A stretch of 64,000 nt of DNA from Spodoptera frugiperda. Lineage: Eukaryota; Arthropoda; Insecta; Lepidoptera; Noctuidae. Of the stretch, positions 47,801 to 54,802 are shown in pieces; the first letter of the stretch is position 1; the number at the start of each line of letters is the position of its first letter. Location: NCBI RefSeq assembly GCF_023101765.2, contig NC_064218.1, positions 1,178,001-1,242,000 on the forward strand, in the 5' to 3' direction. Below the pieces are notes generated by a model, which was not told where the DNA came from, ran no database searches, and was given only the letters and a program-made list of their open reading frames with translations. The position numbers were made by a program, and so were the translations under genes.

Positions 47801-50800
47801 GGAGAGTACCTATGTCATATTAGAAAAAAAAATTCAATGCTGAGTCCCAAGTGTTGCCAGTTACTTACAATAAGGATCTGGGTGTCAAAGTGGACTAACA
47901 GTGTACTTCATACCGGAATTGGTTGTAAGACTCCATAGCTTGTGACCCCATTAATGTGTGAGACACTTTCATTATATTTATTACCCTCCTATATTTATAT
48001 AATGCGTGACTATAAGACTAAATTACTAATTATTTGTTTATCGTACAGGTGGTGATGCGTAGCTGGCTGCCCGCCGGTGAAGCTCTGCTTCAGATGATTG
48101 CCATCCACCTGCCTTCCCCCGTGGTGGCCCAGAAGTACCGTATGGAGATGTTGTACGAAGGACCTCACGATGATGAGGCCGCTATCGGTATCAAGGTAAA
48201 TAAACACCAATATTTACAAAAGAAAAGAAAACAATTTCTCTTCCAATATTATGTTCTGATTAATCCTAGATGGTGTTGTGCTTCATTGATTCAGTTTTTT
48301 TACGCTATTATTTTGTCGCTTCTGTATATGGTGCTAATGTTATTCTCGTGTTGTTTAGAACTGTGACCCCGAAGCTCCCCTCATGATGTACGTGAGCAAG
48401 ATGGTACCGACCTCCGACAAGGGTCGTTTCTACGCCTTCGGACGTGTCTTCTCCGGAAAGGTCGTCACTGGACAGAAGGCCCGTATCATGGGACCTAACT
48501 TCACCCCTGGCAAGAAGGAGGTAAGTTGACGACATCAATATTTCTATTTGAAAGTATAAAGAGAAAAGATTTGTCATAAATGGTAATAATCATTTTTTTG
48601 TTTTCATAGGATCTGTATGAAAAGACCATCCAGCGTACCATCCTCATGATGGGACGTTACGTTGAGGCCATTGAAGATGTGCCCAGCGGTAACATCTGTG
48701 GTCTGGTCGGAGTTGACCAGTTCCTCGTCAAGACTGGAACCATCACCACCTTCAAGAACGCCCACAACATGAAGGTAAATAAAATATTATTTGTTTACAT
48801 TACTAAAATGAATTAAAATATTTACTTCACCAATTTATTTTGATATACCATTAAATAAATTATAATGTTATTGTTCTCCCCAGGTCATGAAGTTCAGTGT
48901 ATCGCCTGTCGTGCGTGTCGCTGTCGAGCCTAAGAACCCCGCTGACCTGCCCAAGCTGGTCGAAGGTCTTAAGCGTCTGGCCAAGTCCGACCCTATGGTA
49001 CAATGTATCAACGAGGAGTCTGGAGAGCACATCGTCGCTGGTGCCGGAGAGCTCCATCTTGAGATCTGTCTTAAGGTAGGAATTTTACTTTTACTTAAAA
49101 AAAAAAAAAAACAAATTCTATTGAGTCCCAAGTGTTGCCAGTTACTTACAATAAGGATCTGGGTGTCAAAGTGGACTAACAGTGTACTTCATACCGGAAT
49201 TGGTTGTAAGACTCCATGGCTTGTGACCCCATTAATGTGTGAGACATTTTTTACATTGAAATCACTAAATACTCTATGTTAGAATACTATTATAATGATG
49301 ACAACTTTGCTAACAATTTGTATCTGTTTACACAGGACTTGGAGGAGGACCACGCTTGCATTCCAATCAAGAAATCCGACCCTGTCGTATCTTACCGTGA
49401 GACTGTTATCGAGATGTCCGACCAGATGTGTCTCTCCAAGTCGCCCAACAAGCACAACCGTCTGTTCATGAAGGCGCAACCCATGCCTGACGGTCTGCCC
49501 GAGGACATTGAAGACGTAAGAACCAGTTTGTTCACATTTATCTGTTACCATTCCCTTCCGGCACACCGTGCCGCGCCGTAGCGGGACAGCTGCTTGTCGG
49601 CTGCTCCGCGAAGATGGCTGCGGCGTGCAAACGAAGCATAGCAACATAAACCTGCGTCTAAACGCTGCATAGGACCTCTATCTTTATGTCCAGAGACCGC
49701 ATGCTACGGCGCGGGAGATACATTACTATTTACTATTACAATGTTTTTATTACATATCAAGTTTGAAATTAATAAAACGTTACATTTCTATGATACAGGG
49801 CAAGGTCAACCCCCGTGACGACTTCAAGACCCGTGCCCGTTACTTGACCGACAAGTACGAGTACGACGTGACTGAGGCGCGTAAGATCTGGTGCTTCGGT
49901 CCCGAGGGTACCGGCCCCAACATCCTGGTGGACTGCTCCAAGGGAGTGCAGTACCTGAACGAGATCAAGGACTCCGTGGTCGCCGGTTTCCAATGGGCCG
50001 CCAAGGAGGGAGTCATGGCCGAGGAGAACTTGCGTGGAGTGCGCTTCAACATCTACGACGTCACGCTACACACTGACGCTATCCACAGGGGTGGCGGTCA
50101 AATCATTCCAACCACGAGAAGATGTCTGTACGCCTGCCTGCTGACCGCGCAGCCCAGACTCATGGAGCCCGTCTACTTGTGCGAGATCCAGGTACGTGCC
50201 GCATCTGTAACACGCATGCTGTGTGAGATTTTACCACCTGCTATTAATCCAGTCTATGTAACAACATAGTTTACTATTTAATCATTTGAAAGTTGTTCTT
50301 GCTAGTGAAAGTAGTATAATAACAAAAAATATAAATAACTATTTTACATAAGACTGGATTAAAAGCATAATGTATATTTACAAAGTATCAGCTGTGAATG
50401 TATCCCAGCATGACCCCACGTTTTTCCTGAGCGGACTAGCATGCACAGATTAGTACCGCCTTTCCGAGACGTGGCAGATCAACAGTTCTTTGTTTTGGCA
50501 TTGTCACCCAACATACACCTTGCCTGAATAGGGGACCTAACATTCTTACAAAATTATAACAACCCTTGATTATTGGAATATCCTCAAAGCAATATATTTG
50601 CTCATTGGTGTCAAGTACTAAAGATACCAAAACTTATTACAATACAATTCTAAATTTGTTTATCTGTTACAAGATACAACAGGTATGCAGTGTTTATAAA
50701 TAATACTGAGTCAATGAAGTGCATATTTAAATAATATGTTAATCAATTTAAAAGCACTAAAAGTATATATCGAAAATAAACTATGTCGAAAGAACTAGTG

Positions 50801-51680
50801 CACAACTTTACCTTGTGCTCTATAGTCAGTATGCATATGAAATAAAAATAATCACTAGAATAAAAGTAGCACATGGTATGCACTAAGTAGTTATCGACAT
50901 AATTACATAGTGCAGTTATGTCGTAAATAGAATTTGAGAAGGTTTTTTTGTAATATCTGTATTAAAATTTTGAATTTATATATTGAACATGTTTATTATG
51001 GTGACATGGTCATTATTTAATGCTATACACTTGACTATACATAGTTAATACTTTGCAGTGTCCTGAGGTCGCTGTCGGTGGTATCTACGGTGTCCTGAAC
51101 AGACGTCGTGGTCACGTATTCGAGGAGTCTCAGGTCGCCGGTACCCCCATGTTCGTGGTGAAGGCGTACCTGCCCGTCAACGAGTCGTTCGGCTTCACCG
51201 CCGACTTGCGTTCCAACACCGGAGGACAGGCCTTCCCGCAGTGTGTGTTCGACCACTGGCAGATCCTGCCCGGTGACCCATGCGAGCCCAGCTCCAAGCC
51301 TTACACCATTGTGCAGGTTCGTACACGATATCGTTATGAAGTTGTTAAGTTCTGTCATTTTGCCTTTACCTTCCGGCACACCGTGCCGCGCCGTAGCGAG
51401 GCAGTTGCTTGTCGGCTGCTTCGCGAAGATGGCTGCGGCGTGCAAACGAAGCAAAGCAACTTAAACCCACGTCTAAACGCTGCATAGGACCTCTATCTTT
51501 ATGTCCAAGGACCGCATGCTACGGCGCGGGAGATACATTTGTTTATAAGCTAATTTTATAACTCAAATAATTTGGTTCCTATTATTAATGCGATTATTTT
51601 TGTATTTGCAGGATACAAGGAAAAGGAAAGGACTTAAGGAGGGTCTGCCTGACTTAAATCAATATTTGGACAAACTGTAA
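41863..51680 (+). CDS. eEF2: Translation elongation factor 2 (eEF2), 14 coding exons
   Basis: GTP-dependent factor that moves tRNAs and mRNA through the ribosome in cytosolic translation. Exons: 41863-41865, 42206-42420, 43043-43236, 43939-44136, 45966-46101, 47365-47587, 48049-48195, 48359-48520, 48610-48774, 48884-49075, 49336-49515, 49799-50191, 51059-51316, 51612-51680. All introns are GT-AG and the phases agree. Together they give 2,535 nt: 844 residues plus TAA, the expected insect length. Visible landmarks: G1 AHVDHGKS (26-33), the TRFTDTR segment holding the eEF2-kinase threonines (T57, T59), G3 DSPGH (108-112), G4 NKMD (162-165), and the domain IV loop LHTDAIHRGGGQ, whose second His (701) is the diphthamide site. 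The protein ends YLDKL-like at DKL. Introns carry snoRNA candidates (separate entries). AATAAA follows at 51,890. Identification is certain; exon edges were fitted by eye. Confidence 0.97.
42900..42986 (+). ncRNA. Box C/D snoRNA candidate in eEF2 intron 2 (18S rRNA guide)
   Basis: Box C ATGATGA is at 42,910-42,916 and box D CTGA at 42,970-42,973. The flanks GTTATT (42,900-42,905) and AATAAC (42,981-42,986) can pair as a terminal stem. Box D lies 69 nt upstream of the exon 3 acceptor, the usual distance for intron-processed C/D snoRNAs. The 11 nt before box D, AGAACGGCCAT, are an exact complement of AUGGCCGUUCU, a strongly conserved 18S rRNA segment. By the D+5 rule the methylated base would be the first C of that GGCC. 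I recall a Drosophila guide for the matching 18S cytosine (numbered C1366) but no human one. A possible D' (CTGA, 42,937-42,940) has no evident target. Confidence 0.85.
43419..43493 (+). ncRNA. Long stem-loop in eEF2 intron 3, function unknown
   Basis: GCAGATG (43,437-43,443) pairs with CATCTGC (43,474-43,480), and the outer CTC and AAGG pair with CCTT and GAG. A second hairpin with CTATTGT/ACAATAG arms lies directly upstream. Two adjacent hairpins resemble an H/ACA layout, but I find neither a good H box nor an ACA at the right place, so the class stays open. Confidence 0.35.
44649..44765. repeat. GC-rich repeat-like segment in eEF2 intron 4
   Basis: Starts with AGGGTCGGATTGAGACCGGC and GGGCCCTGGG and ends with GGCCAATCGGGGGGCCCG. 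The GC-rich phrases resemble transposable-element ends that I recall from insects. There is no coding content. Confidence 0.35.
45723..45854 (+). ncRNA. H/ACA snoRNA candidate in eEF2 intron 4 (pair 1, copy a)
   Basis: The 5' hairpin is closed by GTCCC (45,723-45,727) with GGGAC (45,773-45,777). An inner CTGG/CCAG stem leaves a pocket, as in pseudouridylation guides. The hinge has AAAGTA at 45,780-45,785, a fit to the H box ANANNA. The ACA box is at 45,849-45,851. The first 55 nt are almost identical to the copy in intron 5, while the 3' half differs, so the two would share one guide pocket and differ in the other. Folding of the 3' hairpin is weaker here. The rRNA target is not determined. 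Confidence 0.72.
46980..47107 (+). ncRNA. H/ACA snoRNA candidate in eEF2 intron 5 (pair 1, copy b)
   Basis: Same 5' hairpin as the intron 4 copy (GTCCC at 46,980-46,984 with GGGAC at 47,029-47,033; only the apical segment differs). H box ACATTA lies at 47,036-47,041. The 3' hairpin is closed by a perfect 8-bp stem, ATCTCAAT (47,043-47,050) with ATTGAGAT (47,094-47,101), immediately followed by ACA (47,102-47,104). The layout hairpin-H-hairpin-ACA is textbook for this class. Confidence 0.8.
47841..47968 (+). ncRNA. H/ACA snoRNA candidate in eEF2 intron 6 (pair 2, copy a)
   Basis: The 125 nt from TGAGTCCC to the ACA at 47,963-47,965 recur in intron 10 with a single difference (A at 47,937, G there), although the rest of the two introns is unrelated. 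AGTCC (47,843-47,847) pairs with GGACT (47,892-47,896). Inside, CCAG/CTGG and CTTA/TAAG form the upper stem above a pocket. The hinge holds ACAGTG (H-box-like, last base off consensus). The 3' hairpin closes with CTTCATAC against GTGTGAG (one bulge) just before ACA. The ACA is 83 nt from the exon 7 acceptor. Confidence 0.78.
49122..49249 (+). ncRNA. H/ACA snoRNA candidate in eEF2 intron 10 (pair 2, copy b)
   Basis: Same 125-nt unit as in intron 6, with the one substitution at 49,218; ACA at 49,244-49,246, 89 nt before the exon 11 acceptor. The substitution falls in the apical loop of the 3' hairpin, so pairing is unaffected. Such identity between two introns points to recent duplication or gene conversion, with selection on the unit itself. 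Confidence 0.78.
49554..49725 (+). ncRNA. H/ACA snoRNA candidate in eEF2 intron 11 (pair 3, copy a)
   Basis: GC-rich unit of about 172 nt shared with intron 13 with about ten substitutions. The 5' hairpin is closed by GCAC...GCCGC against GCGGCGTGC. H box AAACGA (49,629-49,634) matches ANANNA exactly. The 3' hairpin runs from CTGCATAGGAC to GTCC...GCATGC, and the ACA box lies at 49,720-49,722, 76 nt before the exon 12 acceptor. A minus-strand frame overlapping it is spurious. Confidence 0.82.
50244..50362 (+). repeat. Inverted repeat in eEF2 intron 12
   Basis: TTAATCCAGTCTATGTAA (50,244-50,261) is answered by TTACATAAGACTGGATTAA (50,344-50,362), pairing nearly perfectly apart from one extra base, across a roughly 80-nt AT-rich interior. 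It could be a foldback insertion or an RNA structure. It lies just upstream of the H/ACA candidate. Confidence 0.6.
50411..50545 (+). ncRNA. H/ACA snoRNA candidate in eEF2 intron 12 (single copy)
   Basis: CCACGT (50,416-50,421) pairs with ACGTGG (50,469-50,474) and GCGG with CCGC above it, leaving two facing internal-loop strands as in a guide pocket. AGATCA (50,476-50,481) is a perfect ANANNA H box. A second, weaker hairpin (GTTC/GGAC, GGCA/TGCC) precedes ACA at 50,540-50,542. Unlike the other introns no partner copy is seen. The 3' hairpin and its end are uncertain, and the unit lies about 515 nt from the acceptor. Confidence 0.62.
51369..51540 (+). ncRNA. H/ACA snoRNA candidate in eEF2 intron 13 (pair 3, copy b)
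   Basis: Partner of the intron 11 unit: same length, same H box AAACGA (51,444-51,449) and same ACA end (51,535-51,537), 74 nt before the last exon. Differences from copy a cluster in loops and the hinge, while the stem GCAC/GTGC and the TAGGAC...GTCC stem are kept, as expected if structure is under selection. Confidence 0.82.
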
Positions 51681-51910
51681 ACGTCGTAGCTAATGCAATC
51701 CGAACTGTAATATATGTAACATTATTGAGCGCGCCTCACGCACCACACAACTTTACGTTAACATTACGAAATAATTTTATTTTAACATACATGAATGTAT
51801 CGCCTCAATTAAGTTAAGTGTTAAGCACGACGACGCTGGTCGGACCGTTTGTTACTGAGTGACAGGTGTTACTGTCACACGATATACTAAATAAACTATT
51901 GAAAATATAA
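51681..51910 (+). terminator. eEF2 3' untranslated region and polyadenylation signal
   Basis: AATAAA at 51,890-51,895 is the first canonical signal after the TAA stop, about 210 nt downstream, so the 3' UTR is short. The next transcript appears to start only about 100 nt further on. Confidence 0.75.
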
Positions 51911-51984
51911 CAGTCTGTTTGATATGAATCGCTATGATGTCGGGAACCATGATTCATTAATTGTACTGTAATTAATTTTTAAAT

Positions 51985-52020
51985 TATAATTTTTCTATTG
52001 TAAACAACCCTCGTCTTTTT
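51985..52020 (+). promoter_or_regulatory. Putative start region of the snoRNA host transcript
   Basis: ACAACCCTCGTCTTTTTATT lies just after an AT-rich stretch. The pyrimidine tract CCCTCGTCTTTTT (about 52,008-52,020), broken by one G, resembles the 5'TOP starts of snoRNA host genes. The first donor, AAG|GTGAGT, is at 52,050. The start site itself is inferred. Confidence 0.45.
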
Positions 52021-52072
52021 ATTTGGCTGTAAAAGTCACAGAGCATAAGGTGAGTTGGCATTTTGTTAGACA

Positions 52073-52155
52073 AGCTAGATTCTGGTCTCACGCTATTCAA
52101 ATGAGGCCAGAAATTAGCTCCAAATACATTACTGCATAGTGTAAATGGAACAACT
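52073..52155 (+). ncRNA. Stem-loop in host intron 1, function unknown
   Basis: AGCTA (52,074-52,078) and TTCTGG pair with CCAGAA and TAGCT (to 52,119), with CTC/GAG inside: about 14 paired positions over a 46-nt hairpin. A second small hairpin (TCCA/TGGA) ends just before ACA at 52,150-52,152. The arrangement hints at a short H/ACA-like RNA, but it is smaller than usual and lies only 30 nt from the acceptor. Confidence 0.35.
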
Positions 52156-52294
52156 TGACTAATGAACATCTTTGTTTTACAGAAAATTATCCAGGGACCA
52201 ATGCTCAAAATGGTAAGAATATTATATAATAACTATACAATACACTTAAATTAAAAACCCAAACTTATAGCTTTTATAAAATGCAATGTTTCAA

Positions 52295-52371
52295 GTAAAT
52301 TTAATGATGATTATCACAGACCTGTACTGAGTAATGAGGAAACAAATTATATCACACTGAATAATATTTAC
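52295..52371 (+). ncRNA. SNORD25: U25-like box C/D snoRNA, copy 1 (host intron 2)
   Basis: Box C ATGATGA 52,304-52,310; D' CTGA 52,327-52,330; box D CTGA 52,357-52,360; terminal stem GTAAAT (52,295-52,300) with ATTTAC (52,366-52,371). The guide ATCACAGACCTGT before D' complements ACAGGUCUGUGAU, a conserved stretch of 18S rRNA. The D'+5 base is the first G of that GG, the position that I recall as Gm1490 in human 18S, guided by SNORD25. Human U25, as I remember it, carries the same CACAGACCTGTACTGAG core. Box D is 74 nt before the next exon. Confidence 0.92.
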
Positions 52372-52599
52372 AAATGAAACATTACATTTAAGGTAAATTA
52401 TTTTGTACTAATTTTCCATTTATTTTTGCCACAGGTACTATGGAAACCTACATGAAGTCCTGCTATTCCACATTATTATGTTTAAAAAGGTAAATATTAT
52501 TTTTTAACAGAAGACTTCACTTTCTGAATCATTTCTAAGATAGGTATTGTGATGAAAAGACAGCCTTAGTCACAATTAGTGCAAAGTATAACTATCTGT

Positions 52600-52712
52600 T
52601 ATACTCATAGACATTTAATTATTACTCAAACTATTCTTTAGTTACGATTCTGTTCGGAAAACAATAGCTAAGAACTGTGTTTAAGTAACCATAGTCTTTG
52701 TGTCGTGTGAGA
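52600..52712. repeat. Family G inverted-repeat element, copy 3, in host intron 3
   Basis: TACTCATAGACATTTAATTA, ACTCAAACTATTCTTTAGTT and GTGTTTAAGTAACCATAG, GTGTCGTGTGAG correspond to the two ends and body of copies 1 and 2. It sits upstream of, and does not touch, the U31-like snoRNA. Confidence 0.65.
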
Positions 52713-52821
52713 TAACAATCTTCTACCAACCACAGTTCTGAGAGTCATTTAATGACATATCTTTTGTATTTACACTACTACATATTTATATTGCTGGTGT
52801 CATGATTTCTCGCAACAAATA

Positions 52822-52893
52822 ACTAAAATGATGATAAAATTCCTCCTGATGCCATCGTGACGGTTTTTACAAGCTCAACAGGACTGATAATAT
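52822..52893 (+). ncRNA. SNORD31: U31-like box C/D snoRNA, copy 1 (host intron 3)
   Basis: Box C ATGATGA 52,828-52,834 and box D CTGA 52,884-52,887, 72 nt before exon 4. The guide next to box D contains CAAGCTCAACAGG, an exact complement of CCUGUUGAGCUUG, a highly conserved 28S rRNA segment. The D+5 base pairs with the G of CCUG, which I believe is the site guided by human SNORD31 and yeast snR67. The numbering is from memory. Confidence 0.85.
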
Positions 52894-53116
52894 TTTTTTA
52901 ACTAGAAAATTATGTTAAAGTAAGAAGTTTATTTATAATGTATGTCATTATTGTTGCAGGTACCACCGATGTATAGCATGGGTTGCGATAACGGCTGATC
53001 GATTAGATTAGGTAAGTACTTTAATATAAATTAGACTGATAAGATTACTTATCGACAGTATATTGGTCATAAAGTCAATTAGAAGGCATATCAAGTTGAT
53101 TTTTTTAATATATTTA

Positions 53117-53186
53117 TTTAAAATGATGACAACACTGTTCTAGATGCCCCATGACGGTTTAACAAGCTCAACAGGCCTGAGATAAT
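53117..53186 (+). ncRNA. SNORD31: U31-like box C/D snoRNA, copy 2 (host intron 4)
   Basis: Box C ATGATGA 53,123-53,129; box D CTGA 53,177-53,180, 66 nt before exon 5. The same 28S guide CAAGCTCAACAGG precedes box D, and the interior TGCC...ATGACGGTTT...ACAAGC is shared with copy 1, while the D' side has drifted. It is a clear paralogue from unit duplication. Confidence 0.85.
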
Positions 53187-53466
53187 TACTTACTTAGTCT
53201 TTATAAATTATTATCAATGAAAACTAAAGTTAGTTTATCTTCACAGGTGCAATCTGTGTGCAACATGCGTGTGGAGATTCAGTAACAGTACAACTACAAC
53301 TTTAGAATGCAACTACAATAGGTAAGATATAAGTCAAATACATGAATATGAACAACAAGTAATTTACGTAATTCTCTTATACATATCTGCAAGATCCACA
53401 TTTGCACGTAGTTATTTCATTGGACATTCGTATTTTTACTTTCTTTTTACTTTTCATACCAAACAT

Positions 53467-53541
53467 GTTTCTAAAATGATGAACTATCACAGACCTGTTC
53501 TGAATTATTTTGAGGTCAATTTTTATTGTTACTGATTAAAC
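53467..53541 (+). ncRNA. SNORD25: U25-like box C/D snoRNA, copy 2 (host intron 5)
   Basis: Box C ATGATGA 53,476-53,482; D' CTGA 53,500-53,503; box D CTGA 53,532-53,535, 72 nt before exon 6. GTTT and AAAC outside the boxes can pair. The D' guide ATCACAGACCTGTT complements 14 nt of 18S (AACAGGUCUGUGAU), one more than copy 1. The box D side differs from copy 1, so only the D' guide is conserved. Confidence 0.9.
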
Positions 53542-53867
53542 TAATCATCATAAATTACAATTTATAATTTTGTATCCAATTAATTAATTGATTCTTTTCT
53601 ATTTCAGGTACTATCAGAGTGGGGCGATTCGATTTGTGATTATTGTTAAAGTTTTAATATCTAAATAAATAACTGAATATACCATAACTTTGTTTTATTT
53701 TGAATATTCTGCAATGTGTAGTGGACTGGATTTCACAAATTCTAAAATGTTCGTCAAATTCTAAAAGGATCTATAAACTGCTAGCTAATTACAATGGACA
53801 TTCAACTTGCCTAAATGCCCATGAAACTGAGAACACAGAAAAATGTATTAAAATTGTACAAATTCAT

Positions 53868-54045
53868 AATGCACGGTTGCCGCAGTGGCTGTGCTACTGG
53901 CCGCTGTACAATTTATCTTTGATTCGAATCCCGCACGACAGAACTCTGTGTGATGCATAAAGTGTTCATGGCTTTGTGTGTTGCATTTATTTGATTTTGT
54001 ATAAATATAACCACTTGTGGCTACCGCACATTCTTACAACCTAGT
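53868..54045 (+). repeat. Second SINE family (S2), tRNA-derived
   Basis: An A-box-like GCAGTGGCTGTGCTACTGG and a B box TTCGAATCC (about 53,921-53,929) precede a body with ACTCTGTGTGATGCATAAA. The reverse-strand relative is at 16,145-16,320. Confidence 0.6.
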
Positions 54046-54284
54046 CCCTTGACTAGGCCAGGCGCTAAGCAAGCCATCTGCCTGTGCGGACTAGAACGAC
54101 GGAGCAAGGCAGTTCCCAGTGCTTCCCCTTAGATTCTGAATATTTTGATTCTATATAAGTTCGTTCGTTCACTAGTCTACTTTCATTCGTTACTCGTTGA
54201 ATTCTAAAAAAAAGTGTCGATATTTTCCCAATGCTATCTATTAGTTTTTGGATCGGCATAAAACAAAAAAAAATTACTCTCACC

Positions 54285-54450
54285 AGCTTCTACCAGCGGC
54301 TTCGCCCCTGTTCCCGTGGAAAAATATGTATCTTATTTCAGACCATAATCTGTTCCCATTCCTGTTTTAAATTTTAATCCGTTACCTTTAGCCATTTTAA
54401 CGTAATTTAATAACAAAAATCTACATAAACTTTCGTATTTATAATATTAG
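54285..54450. repeat. Family H-like degenerate repeat
   Basis: CAGCGGCTTCGCCCCTGTTC and CTTTCGTATTTATAATATTAG, phrases seen at the ends of common lepidopteran repeats. Confidence 0.45.
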
Positions 54451-54802
54451 TAAGATACGAATTCTATTCATGAATAATGCTTATAATGATACAAATATTG
54501 TCCTTTTTTATAAATGTGATAGTGCGATGAATTGTTTCGTTGTAATTGACATTTTATTTTCCTCGGATTTTTCGACATTTTAATTCCGAAAATATTCAGA
54601 ATTTTCTGTTGGTATAGTACCAAATACGGTGTCGAGAACTATCGACATGTAGGTATTTCTACATCCCTATCTGTTTTAAATTCGTTCATTCATTCGTTCA
54701 TCGATTCGGTTCAACTGTTACGTCAAAATTCAAGGCTGCGGCAGTGCGCATGTTTTATAAAACTAATTGGATTCCAGCAAAGTAAATTAGTCTCATCACT
54801 TA

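Larger units (their letters stand above)
52012..53690 (+). ncRNA. Non-coding, spliced snoRNA host gene (UHG-like), six exons
   Basis: Exons by GT-AG boundaries: about 52012-52049, 52183-52212, 52435-52489, 52960-53011, 53247-53321, and 53608 to about 53690, with AATAAA at 53,664-53,669. The exons total roughly 335 nt and contain no meaningful reading frame, so the spliced RNA is likely a by-product. The value is in the introns: introns 2-5 each carry one C/D snoRNA whose D box is 66-74 nt from the acceptor. Exons 3-6 all start with a similar GTAC/GTGC phrase, as if exon-intron units had been duplicated. This mirrors the vertebrate UHG/SNHG1 and Drosophila UHG genes, in which U25 and U31 are hosted. 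It lies head-to-tail about 100 bp after eEF2. Intron 3 has taken up a family G element. Confidence 0.85.

Noticed and set aside
52549..52580. GTGATGA in host intron 3 as a second box C
   Set aside because: It forms a small TTGTGA/TCACAA hairpin and has no D box within snoRNA distance before the inserted element.
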